A stretch of 64,000 nucleotides of DNA from Antedon mediterranea (lineage: Eukaryota; Echinodermata; Crinoidea; Comatulida; Antedonidae), in contig NC_092676.1 in NCBI RefSeq assembly GCF_964355755.1, positions 27,696,288 to 27,760,287 of the forward strand, in the 5' to 3' direction. The translations under genes were made by a program, and so were the position numbers. The notes below the pieces were generated by a model. It did no database searches. It saw only the letters and a list, made by a program, of their open reading frames with translations, and had not been told where the DNA came from. This document shows, one piece after another, positions 34,665-46,300 of the stretch. Position 1 is the first letter of the stretch, and each line of letters starts with the position of its first letter.

Positions 34665-36575
34665 AGACATGTTAATAAAATACTGATACCCAATATATTC
34701 AATGTTTTGTTTTTCACCAACTAATAAATAAAATTTAAAATAATAAAATATAATTAAAAATATATACCATATGTTAATAATTTAAGATAAAATATTTGGT
34801 GAGCTGGGCTTCAAAGTCTGATATTTTACAAATATTGTACTTTTGTATAATTTTTATTAATTGATTGATTTTAATATACAGATGTTTTATTCCCTTTGCT
34901 AAAAGCTGTATACACCCACATACAATTTGTATGTTTTGTGTATGTTTCGTATACAACATCCGTTTCGTATACGAAACATATACGTCAATCAGGGTTAACA
35001 TGATTTTAATATTCACTTGGAATTTACAGATGTTTGAGTATTACATTCACTTCTTATTTGTAAAAAAAGAAAAACATATTTGGACATGTTCATTAACACT
35101 TAGCTAGCAGGATCATGTAAAGTTGAACCAAATATAGCTCAGTACCATGCAGTGTCATGTTATTAGATGTATACAGCATGTCGCCTCCTCAACGTGTTGT
35201 ACAAGATATGCCTATTTCAGACAGTTAATAGAATTTGTATGGCTATTTTATTGCCGCTTTTTTTTGTAAAATGTACACAAATAGACATTAGAAACACTGC
35301 ACTAAATTATTCTTTCGTAAGGTTATTATTTTTGTCATAATTATAAAATAAAAAATTATAATAATATGTACCAACATACAAATACCAATGGTTGCAGCTG
35401 AATAGACTTTTAACCGGTACAGTAAAATAGATATAATAAATTTAAATTAATAATAATAAAATGTTTTTACAATTAAAAAAAAAAAAAATTTAATAAAGAA
35501 ACAAATCATAAAATAAATCTGTAAATTACTAAAAAAATAATGGTTTGGACAGTAATTCTGACAAACAAATTGCTAGGTATTGAAAAATATTAATAATAAT
35601 TGATTTTCTGGCTTTACTGTTTGTGCCATAGTACACAAAAAAAATTAAAATAATTTCTTTTCAAAACTGATCTTTTAAAAAAAATGGTTAGTAATGGTCA
35701 TAACAGTAGTGTATTGGAAATGTGTTGAAAGGGAATAAGTAATATCTGAATGATAATTAAATTTCCTCTAGACATTATTATGGGTTAGATAAACTACAGT
35801 CATCTATTACTTGAAAACCTGCATATTTAGTTTTATTTGAATGGTGTTTACTGTTTTTGTATTTACATATACATTTTTACTTATATGCATATATTTTCAA
35901 CTTTTGCATTGTAAAATTTGTGGCGTGGTTCCTCTTTTTTGGACAATAAATATATACCTGAATTATAATACTTTCTACTGAAACTTATGGTAACTAAATA
36001 TTATATCATGTTTTAATAATATAATAGTAGTAAATCATTTTTAATACTTGAAATGTGTTTATTTTTCGTTACTTATACCGCCAACTCTCAATACCAGACT
36101 CCCCAAAAACCAGAAACTCTCCCAAAAACAGACTTATATCGAGGATAAAAAACTTCCAAATTCATTTTTACCATTAAAAACACATTCTGAATACCAGACT
36201 TTCCAGAAAACCAGACATATTAGACCAACCCAAAGGTTTCCGGTATTAGGAAAGTTGACTGTATTTATATTATATATCTGATTTTATATCAAAATTTAAC
36301 AACTTTAAAAGTGAGGTTAAATTTGAGAAAGACACATTTACAACAAAAAAACCAATTGCTCGTATATGATCACTAATAATTCCTTTTTGCGGCCAAGAAG
36401 TTTGTAAATAATGGAAATGAATCATATTTTAATAACTAAAAATTAACCTGCTATTTAAACTCTTAAATACATTCTTCCTTTTCGGTCATGTACTGTAGCT
36501 CATTAGTAGTAGTATTTAACTATACGGATTTTAATAATCTTTTTTTCGAATAAAATCAACAATTTATTAACTTAC

Positions 36576-36720
36576 CTTTCAGTGAGTTTGTACTTTACTA
36601 GAGTAAATCTCATTCCATAACTGTAAATATCACTTGTTACGCATTATGTGTCTGGACACTGCAACTAGTTAGATCAACAGAGACATGACTGAGAGACTCA
36701 ACCATTCTACGCAAAAGGGA
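36576..36720 (-). other. Possible 5'-UTR exon and promoter of the long LRRK form
   Basis: The first coding exon has an acceptor just before its ATG, so an upstream exon is needed. The best candidate donor is ACTGAAAG|GTAAGT, ending at 36576. The sequence on its 5' side has no long open frame. I cannot fix a transcription start. Another donor near 38168 could serve instead. Confidence 0.35.
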
Positions 36721-38150
36721 GGAAATTTAATTTAAATAACGGAAAAGAAAGACAATGCTTTTAAACGTTGAGGTGATTAATTTGTTTTTTTTAATAAGTC
36801 AAAGGATGAAGGATTTATCATAAAGTTAATTTTAAAAATTTAAATAAATCCATTAAAATAATTAAAAGTTAAAATGATTAAATAAAATCTAAAATAAATT
36901 AAAACTTAAATTTTATCACAAAACAATTTTGGAATAGAAAACTTGACTCACTAAAAATTAAAAAAATAATAATAGAAAATGAAATTTGAAATAAAAAATC
37001 GATTTTACACATTTTTAAATTTTGAAGTAAACACATGCATAAATTAAAGGAAGTTGACCATGATATGAAATATACTCAAGTCAAGTTTCATTAAAAAATA
37101 TCTGTTGGTTTTGAATTTATGATCAATCTTAGAATTTTATGAAATTGCACATAGTTACACTACTGTACATGACTGTACTTTAAAAAAAACTAAGTGCACA
37201 ACAACTTATATACCTATCTGTTGGCTAAGTAACAAGTTATGCCATCAGAAGAATAAAAAGAAAAAGTTTTAAAAAAATAAATAGAGAGGGCGCTAGTCTA
37301 TTCTACTACAAGTTGTCACAAGTCAAATACAGTACTATATTTAATGCTTAGCTTTCTTCTAAGTTTTCTTCTTAATGCATTTTTACAGGCTAAACAAGTA
37401 CCACAATGAATAGACCACAGAGTATCTGCATACAGTAAGAACTGTGATTCCATACCTCAGGTGCTGTCCAATCACTAATCTCAACTCATGGGTACTGTTG
37501 TAATTAAGGTTAAGCGTTATACGCGTATTGCATCATTTTGTTTATGCGTATCATAAGAACGTACGCTTATGTTGGTCGCGTGCGTTCTATTCAAACTAGT
37601 CTCAATAGTTGTTATGATAAGTCAGTTAGCGTATCTACGTCGAGTAGTAAGTACCGACTAGGCCCAATCAGTTGCTAACTCGTTGCTAACCTGTTGCTAA
37701 CTAAATGTAAAGAGTTGATTGGCTCAAGGGTAAGTTAACTATTCAAAATTTAGATATACAGTATTGGTGATCATGTATAATTAACGTATTTGTCTTTGCA
37801 CATTTAGTGAATGTATAGTTATTAGAATGTTATATGTCTGTTTGTTTCAGGTTTTGAATTGTATTCCTATCGCAGCATTTACATTAATATCTGTGATTCA
37901 GTTTATTCAAGTTAATAAAGCATTTATTATAATACAAGGCCAAGAAAACTCATTTGTTGTCACGAGTCAAGTTCTCCCACAGGTACAGTACATCATACCA
38001 TGGACGTAAACATTATTTTTACCTCCATGATCATACATCACCTGTATATAGATGAAAAATAGAAAATATTTTGACAAATAATGTACATTCAAATTTTATA
38101 AAATTACTTGTAAATGTTTCTTTGCTTCACAATTCTAGTTTAAAAGTCAA
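36721..38150. other. Intergenic, AT-rich
   Basis: I see no gene. A CG-containing patch near 37505-37640 (TATACGCGTATTGCATC) stands out against the AT-rich surroundings, but I recognise nothing in it. Confidence 0.45.
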
Positions 38151-38167
38151 TACTTTTGATCATTGCT

Positions 38168-38620
38168 TACCTTATCTTGCTCTTGTAGTGACCATATTTG
38201 GATGCCTTTTTTATGGTATGCCATTCACCACCAGAAACTGAAGATTTCGACAGCTTGCAACCAGTTGTGTGGCCATGTTGTTTTCCAAGTACGCCATCCT
38301 TGACTTTAGCCATACATAATTGGTATCCTTGGTTTTTCACATTCATATGAAATGACTCCATCACCACTTTGTGTCTTGTCTTGTTTATCAAACAACAATT
38401 AACATATTGGATAGTATCGATTGTAGCAAGACAGTAAAATGACATCAAATATATAATTAATTAAAAAATGTACACAAGTTAAATTAAATAAGTAATATTC
38501 GACACAGCTTGGGCCGAGCCGTCTCTTCGACATCCTTGACTTTAGCCATACACTATCCTTCGTTTTTTCACATTCATATGAAATGACTCCATCACCACTT
38601 TGCGTCTTTCTATCAAACAA
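38168..38620 (-). other. Unidentified open frame with donor, and a degenerate duplicate
   Basis: A minus-strand frame from 38448 ends at a GTAAGC donor after 38168 and encodes about 90 residues (middle: MAKVKDGVLGKQHGHTTGCK). I do not recognise it. Upstream, at 38520-38605, part of the same sequence (TCATTTCATATGAATGTGAA, then TATGGCTAAAGTCAAGGATG) is repeated with frame-breaking changes. It could be a dead exon, a transposon piece or a UTR exon. Confidence 0.25.
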
Positions 38621-38749
38621 CTAACAGATTTGATCCATTGTAGAGACAGTAATAATTAATATGGCATCTCAAAATATACAAATTAGTAAGTGTCTCTCCA
38701 AAACACAGATTGAAATTAATTGTCTGAACAATAATTAAATACTAATCTA

Positions 38750-40500
38750 ATAGTACCTTTCTGGTACTCATCGCCCAGTGGCTGATGGTGAGCTAAACTA
38801 TTATCAGGAGGGGTATTTTACTACAAAATGTTCATCAATGAGCCTGCAAAAATATATATGGTTGTACTGTTTGGCCCTGAAATTAGACACATCCAACTGC
38901 GCATAAATTAGGCTATAGAGAGAAAGGATGCTAGGTTAGCCAGAGTCGTGATACTGTCAGTGTCACTTAGTCTAGGCCTACCTACTGATGATAAGTAAAG
39001 TAAGTTAGAGCATGGAGGTATAAACCTCCATGGTTAGAGAGAGGGCCTACTACTCTAGGCCGCCCTACCTAGGCCTAGGCTAGGCCTCTCTAGCTAACTA
39101 TAAAACTAAAATAAAGCCTAGCTTGGAGAACTGCCAGGGAAGTATAACCCTAAAAATGTGTAGAAAGAATGTGTAACAAAATATAAAATTAATATTTTAT
39201 TAATTCGATGTATTTTCTTCATAAAAGTTTTGCCAACAACAAGATGGGAAACCGGAGAAAAAGCATGCTCAGGTGGTGAGGTCAAATGAAAATGGTTCAT
39301 GTCACATGTCACGTACGTGTACGTGACCCCGCGCGAAACATGAACAGTGTAGTATGCCATGAGGAAATCAATCAACCGTAACAATAAACAATATATTTGT
39401 TTTAATTATGCGTTCTTTATTACAGATTTATTGCAGATGCAGACAAACCTTATTCTTAATTATTTTTTTTTAAATTATGCCTTGAAATCACTGTATGATA
39501 AATTTAAAAAAAATTTCTATTTTCTAGCATAGCACTTTTAATGAGACATCAGTAAACCGCACTTTATAAACATGTTTATTGCTTATTAATTATGATTAAT
39601 AAAAAATGGGAATAAAATTGAAATAACAATCATCCACACCGATCATCTGGGGGTCATTTGTAGAGGAATGTATATTCTGCAGCAGCATAATGGCAGTCAC
39701 ATTTTAGTTAGTACTGTAATAATAATGCCTACTAAGCTTATCCATGATATACTGTAGCAGGTAGTACAAGACATTAAAAACATGACACAATAATCGTTTT
39801 TATTATAATTTTATTATAAACAATATCTATTCCACAACCGCACCTTAACACTTTTGGTTTCAATTTTTTTTTCTGTAAATTACCAACATCTAAGAAGCAA
39901 AATAAATTCTGAAATCTAAAAAATTAAGGCAATATATTTTTTTTCTTTCTTTTTTTAATTAATTTATAATAAATCTATTAATTTTATGTGCAAATCTATA
40001 TTAATGTCATTGTGTATTAATTATCTATAGGCGGCGTACTACACTTCCAACAAAATCCTTGAACGATGACCAGCTAAAACTCCTCGCTCATTTACGAGGA
40101 GTTTGAGGTCGGAGTTAAAGTACCTACATCAAATCATACCAATCAGATACATCTTATTTTTAGGTAAAGAAAATATATGATAAGAAAATCTGTGGAAAGT
40201 TTTGGCATGCTGCACTGTAATGAACATTGTTTTAGTTGTGACCTTTCTTAAATTACTACGGTATGGAGATTGTTTATCAATTGTCAACTTTCATTTACTT
40301 TGGTGATAATAAATAATGTATTATAAATGAATACATTTGTAGAACTCTTTTACAAAAAGTGAACAAATATTGCTAAGTTACATAATAGGAATTGCTCATT
40401 AGAGGTAATTCATTTTCCGTATATTTTCCATTTACTGTGAGATAATTGGAACCAGGTATAGGTTTTAGTATATATTCATACATTCATGGTGTAAGTAAAA
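38750..40500. other. Intergenic, includes a perfect hairpin
   Basis: There is no recognisable gene. Around 39050-39100, CCTAGGC-type palindromes cluster. At 40077-40104, AAACTCCTCG and CGAGGAGTTT form a perfect 10-bp stem with an 8-base loop. Confidence 0.4.
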
Positions 40501-40530
40501 AAAATAATAACTACAATTCAATAAATTCCA

Positions 40531-40536
40531 TTTATT
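40531..40536 (-). promoter_or_regulatory. Candidate poly(A) signal of the SH3BGRL3-like gene
   Basis: AATAAA on the minus strand lies about 280 bases past the stop at 40816. If used, the 17-bp minisatellite at 40546-40712 would be part of the 3' UTR. Confidence 0.4.
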
Positions 40537-40545
40537 TTTTTCCTA

Positions 40546-40712
40546 ACCATTAGGAACAGTTAACCACTAGGAACAGTTAACCATTAGGAACAGTTAACCA
40601 CTAGGAACAGTTAACCACTAGGAACAGTTAACCATTAGGAACAGTTAACCATTAGGAACAGTTAACCATTAGGAACAGTTAACCATTAGGAACAGTTAAC
40701 CACTAGGAACAT
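40546..40712. repeat. 17-bp minisatellite downstream of SH3BGRL3
   Basis: Ten copies of CATTAGGAACAGTTAAC, with CATT or CACT at the start, lie just beyond the coding end. They probably belong to the 3' UTR. Confidence 0.95.
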
Positions 40713-40815
40713 TTCACAATCAATTCCATCTTTTGTTTGAAATAAAAATTATAACTGTTGTAAATTGTTATGTCACACTACCAACCACCCAATTATTTGT
40801 GCTTTCATGCCTCGT

Positions 40816-42073
40816 CTAAATTTTCAAAAACTCGTTGAGTGTTTCATCGTCGACGGCTAACTCAAATTGAGCATAATCCTGCAAGAAAATAAACATAGAT
40901 TTAAAATTTTACATTCTGTTTGGAATTTCCATAATTGCTGACTGAATTTCTTACATGAATTAAGTGGCACAGTGTAGCTTGGCTCTAACAAGACTTAGTT
41001 TAAAGTTTGTAGAAATGTTATCAATTACTGGTTATTTCTGTAGAAGATTGCATCTCTATGTGCCGGGCCTCTATGTGCCGGGCAAATAATTTGTATGTAG
41101 ATTTATACACACACTCTTTAATGTGTACTTGTCTTAGGTTTTTGCCATTTCAATGTCATTGTTACTTGCATTGAGGCTTTATAAATGCGCTATAAATTAA
41201 TTCTGTAATTACATGAACTTGGTAAATAAATGTATGTGTGCATGTAAAAGGTTTCAGCGTTAGGCGCACTTTATGTTGCTACACAGCTAGCATAATAACT
41301 CCCGAAAGATAATGGTCGTCAACATTATAAAAATACTGTAGGTAAATTGACCTAATGTTCTGGGATTTATGGTAATCTAATTTGCCTTAAGTCAAAGGTC
41401 ATAATAAACTTTACTTACTCCACAATACTGGTCCCCATTGCATAACTGAGGAGGCATAGCCTTGGGATCACCAGCTACCGATCGCATTTTCTCTTTAACA
41501 CTTTCACCAACAGAAATATCAATTTTCTCGTATGGAATTTTCTTTCCATCTAAAATCATTTCTATCTTTTGTTGATGTTTTTTTATCTGAAAAAAATTAT
41601 TATAACAATTGTTGCTAGGCGTAGTACTAGTAGTAGTATAGTATAGTATAGTATAGTAAAATCATGGAGATATCCTCTATCGATAGTATAACACAGTAGT
41701 ACTTGGGTAGTATAGTACTGTACTTTATGCATAAATACTGTACGATCTGTAGGGTAGGCAAAGTCACCACCAACTGTGTGGTTTAATTTTTAAAGCTACC
41801 TACACAGAGTGCTTAATTATGATGGGCATTGGGTTACTTCCGGGTTTGCTTTCGCCAAAATCGAGCCTGCTAGCCTAAAGCAAATTAACATTTTCTATTT
41901 TAGTTTTGCAGATGTGTAAACTCTTAAATCATAATTTACAAATGAACAGCAAAAAGAAGTATACGTATAAAGATAAACTACACAACCCCTTCAATTCATT
42001 AGCATATCTATATTCTAGGCCTACTTACTTCAAGGTTACTTGAAACACTGGTAAAATAATATATTACGCCCAT
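40816..42073 (-). CDS. SH3BGRL3: SH3BGRL3-like thioredoxin-fold protein
   Basis: This small cytosolic protein belongs to the SH3-domain-binding glutamic-acid-rich-like family, which has a glutaredoxin-type fold but no redox cysteine pair. Exons are 42073-42029 (15 codons), 41586-41419 (56) and 40878-40816 (20 plus stop). All junctions are in phase 0, giving 91 aa; human SH3BGRL3 has 93. Matches to the family include ILDGKKIPYEKIDIS, MRSVAGDPKAMPPQL and NGDQYCGDY. The cis-proline of the fold is in AMPPQL. The N-terminus VIYYFTSVSSNLEIKK lacks CxxC, as expected. The start is the only in-frame ATG before a good donor. The gene was easily missed because each exon is short. Upstream, about 1.3 kb separates it from the end of the eIF2-gamma gene on the same strand. 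Confidence 0.9.
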
Positions 42074-43335
42074 TGTGATGAAAAATAAAATACGAACTGA
42101 TTTCTACAATATATAAATGCTTAAACAAGCAAGAGTACTTGTTATTTATGCAGTTGATGTGCAAGATTTTTGTTGATTATATCGGCTTGATGGAGAAGGG
42201 CGTCGTCACCGTTGTGCAGCAAGAATCCCGTTTTGTTAGGTGCAGTCGAGCACTATATAGTGCGCCCTCAAACGTTCAATATTACTACCCTGGATAAAAA
42301 CCCTGGATATCTTCAGATGCTACCGGAAACTATAAAAACAAATTATTACAACTTTAACGAATTTTGTTGACCATTATGTAAAACTAAAAGATAAGATAAA
42401 ATATTGCCTCCAGAGCCCTGCGAATAATGTGTATATGTATCTTGTTTACCTTTGATTACTATACTTGTGGAAAGCAAATGTATGGATTCAATTTATTTAC
42501 TGTATAATGAATTGAGATAATCAAGTTCATACTGGGGGCCTCTTTCGATCCATAGGATAAGTGTAGATTAGGCTATTTTTTAATAAAACACAATAATAAT
42601 ATCAATAGTATATTAAGACCAATTTATTATTTGTATATAAACACTTTTTATTGGATACTACTAGACAATAGTGTACAATTCTTGTCCAAATCATAACAAG
42701 TGAGGTATAGTAGAAAAGCCTTTTTGAACTTTGAACCTTATGGAAAAGGTTTCTGCTTTTCAGAGAGTCTATTTTTTAATGTTATTGTACTGCATTAGCC
42801 TTAAAAGAACTAAACATTTCCAACAACTACCTCATGACCTCCAACTCTTTACAGTTAAAAAGGATTTGCTTGTATGCATTCAGTTACAAGTTACAAAAAG
42901 AGGCGGGGCTTACATTATGAATATTCAGGAGTAGAGGCAGGTTTAACATACTTAATGAATATTCAGGATTAAATTAATTTAGCACATTTGGATTCTCACA
43001 AAAACATAGAAGATAGAAATACATTAATAAATTATTTTTGTAGGTAGCATAATATCATCTCAACGTGAAAGAAATTAATGTTTGGTATCAGTTCTAGAAT
43101 TCCATGTTGAGTTTTGAAAGCATTTATCCTGTTTAGTCTTATTTGTATTATTTTATCACTCAACTGGTATTACAGAGTAAGCACATCCGATACTGTAACA
43201 AGATTTTTGCCTAGATACAGTATGATGAACGATACAGAATCTGATGTTAAATAAACACAGTCCGAGGTCAATGTATATAATAATCACACAGTATTCATGC
43301 ATATTAATATATGCAAATTAAAATAATAATCTGCT
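42074..43335. other. Spacer between SH3BGRL3 and eIF2-gamma
   Basis: It should hold the SH3BGRL3 promoter and 5' UTR and the eIF2-gamma 3' UTR, both on the minus strand. The palindrome CACTATATAGTG lies near 42250. I see no extra gene. Confidence 0.5.
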
Positions 43336-46300
43336 TCAGTTGTCAACTGTTGTTGGGTTGATTGTAACTCCTCTGCGTATTTGTCCCCATCCAATCAACC
43401 TGCAACACACAAATAAAAATAACATTTGTTTTTAAAATGTAAAATTAATTAATTGAATAATCGTTGTGTACGGTTAAAGATGTTTTCTCCCCTGAAAAAA
43501 ATTTTTTTGTTTGTTGAATATGGCATTTTAATTTCACATAATAGTTATCCTAAAAATTATTTACCTGATAATTTACCTGTAACTGCAAAAAGTCAAATTG
43601 GCTGCCAACCAATGGGTTTTTGGTTGCATTTGACCATCTATTTTGTTATTTTATATGAGAAAACATTATGATATGAGAAGGGATTCATTTTATTAAAACT
43701 ACAAAATAACCTAATCAAAGTCTGATTTCATTAATCTTCATTTTTCATGTTTATGGGGGACAATACATGTTTAAAGTATTAATTGGTGTTTGTGTTTCTT
43801 ACCTCCAGTGCTTTTCAACTCTTCTACTGAGGGCAATCTTCTCACCAATTTCTGTACACACAGGGTTAGTTAATACAATTTTAGCCAAATCGGCCCTTAC
43901 AGCCAATACACGACCTCCTGTTGATAACGATCCAATATTTACCATCAATACCTCGTTCTTGGACAGTTTTTGCACCTTAAAGAAATTAAAACATTATTTA
44001 GGACAATTTAATAAAATTAAAAATTACAGTCCAAGAATGCACAAATAATATAATAAATTGAATATTAAAAGCAACTGTTTTTTAAAACTTACTTTATAGT
44101 ATAATTGTACTCTTAAAATAACAATAACCATAAAATGTACGTATTTAAAGCATACTTTTACTGCATTAATTTTATGTACATGTATAGATATAGTGCCTTT
44201 TTAACTACTTTATTGAATTTTATTGTTTTTATATTTTTACAAAAATGTATGTATAATATATATTTGTATAAGGTAGCATATAACAGAATGAATGAATGCG
44301 AGTAAACTTACTTTTGCTCCCTTTTTATCGCCTTCAACTCGTACTCCTAACAACCTCCTTAGCAGAAAGTACGAGATTTCCAGTTCAGTATAAATATCTG
44401 GCAGAGCGCCAACTGCCCCAAGGACTTGACCGACAAGACGATCAGCTCGGCACAGGGTGGGGTCAATCTTTGTACCAACACCTGAAAATTAACAAGACAA
44501 AATTAAGTATAACTAGAATTATCGGGCAATTATCAGACTACACCTTTGTGAAAAACTACCATTCAGACATTATCATACAAAAACAAAAAATGAGAACAAC
44601 ATTATTTCAATTACCAGTTTTCGTACTGTATGTAACTGACCAATTTTCTGCACACATTCACTGACACAAATAAAGTTTATAAAATTTAAACTACCATCAA
44701 TGCCAAAGTTAAACGCATTCCTGAAGAGTGCCCTCAATATATACATATGACATTACCTACCAATCAACCCCCCAGGTACGGCATACTGCAGGTCGTTCTT
44801 CTCTGCAAACAGGGAAACAATCCGGGAGAAAATCGGTTTACATTGCAATTTTCCTTCTACATCTTTGGACACAATTCCTGGCCTCACCTCAATTTCTTGC
44901 CCTACCTAGAAAAATATGTTCACTTGAAAATAAGTTCTGTCTGATGCCAGGATTGTTATTTTTTTTGTGAAACCGCTAATGATATGAGACAGGAGAGTAG
45001 GACTTCGTTTATGTACAATATCTTGTTTGCATGTTCCAAAATAACATTATCGAACATTTATAAAGCACCTCAGTGTCTCACACAGAGCAACATGAAAAGA
45101 ATATTCTATTGAAATAGGTGGGTTTTCTTGAGAGATTTAAATTGAAAAGGGGATGGAGTGTAATGGATGAAACGAGGAAATTGGTTCCAGATCTCTGGTG
45201 CCTGAGCAAAGAAGCTCCTAGGCACTGATTTTAGGTTGGTTGTAGGTTCAATGAATCAACAATATGGGCAGTGATTCACAGAGGGTAGAAACAAAGTTTG
45301 TTGTTTACCTTTAGGACACCCTGCAGAATACTGCCACCTGCAACACCTCCTTGCAAATCTTGAACCTCACATCCAGGTTTATTTACATCAAATGAGCGAA
45401 TAACTAAATAAGAAAAAAAAAAATTTTAGCCAAATTAAATTCTCTTAAACATTAAAATAATATGGAAAATGAGGGGCTAGGACATTGTAAATGGGTACCG
45501 GTTAGATCAAGACACAATTTTTCGCTGATTATTAGCTGCATTATGGGAGTATGTTTCCATACGTGTTCGATAAAAAAAAAATGGCCGGGCTAATAATGTG
45601 AAGCGCTTAGAAGCATTGTGCAATAAGCGCTATATAAAAACAAATATTATTATTATTTAAAAATATTACAATACTTAAAATTAGAGAAACTTAAATTCTT
45701 GAAATATACTTGTAACATACTTACCAATGAGTCTTGGTTTTGACGAGAAATCTCGTAATGGTACTGGAATCTTTTTTGTGATATATTCGCAAATTACTTC
45801 AATGTTGTATTTAAGCTGTGCTGAAATAGGTATAACTGGAGCGCCCTCAGCAACTGTACCTGAAATCAAAAGGGACAACAATGTATAAGAAGTCTTGATA
45901 TTGAGACACATTGTGTTTTATCTTATAAAATTAGTAGAAGAAATATTTAGTTTATAATTGGAACACAGCAACATACCTTGTACAAATTTTAATATCTGAT
46001 CATACTGCTCCGTGGCTTGACTTTCTTTTACTAAATCAATTTTATTTTGTAAAATGAGTACATGTTTAAGTTTCATAATCTCAATTGCCGCAAGATGTTC
46101 AGATGTTTGAGGTTGAGGACAGGGTTCATTTCCAGCTACAGAAAAATTTAGTAAAAATAAAATGAAAAATATTAACACAAAATGAACTTAATGGAAAGAG
46201 AACACTCTGCTTATTTCAGAGACTTGCAGACATACTTCCAAACTGGTCTCTAGATGGAAGCGACATTTGATCATGATGTCATGACATCATAAGTTATGAC

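Noticed and set aside
36048-36281. A 77-codon plus-strand frame
   Set aside because: It has no recognisable domain, no clear splice signals and low-complexity content. It is probably chance.
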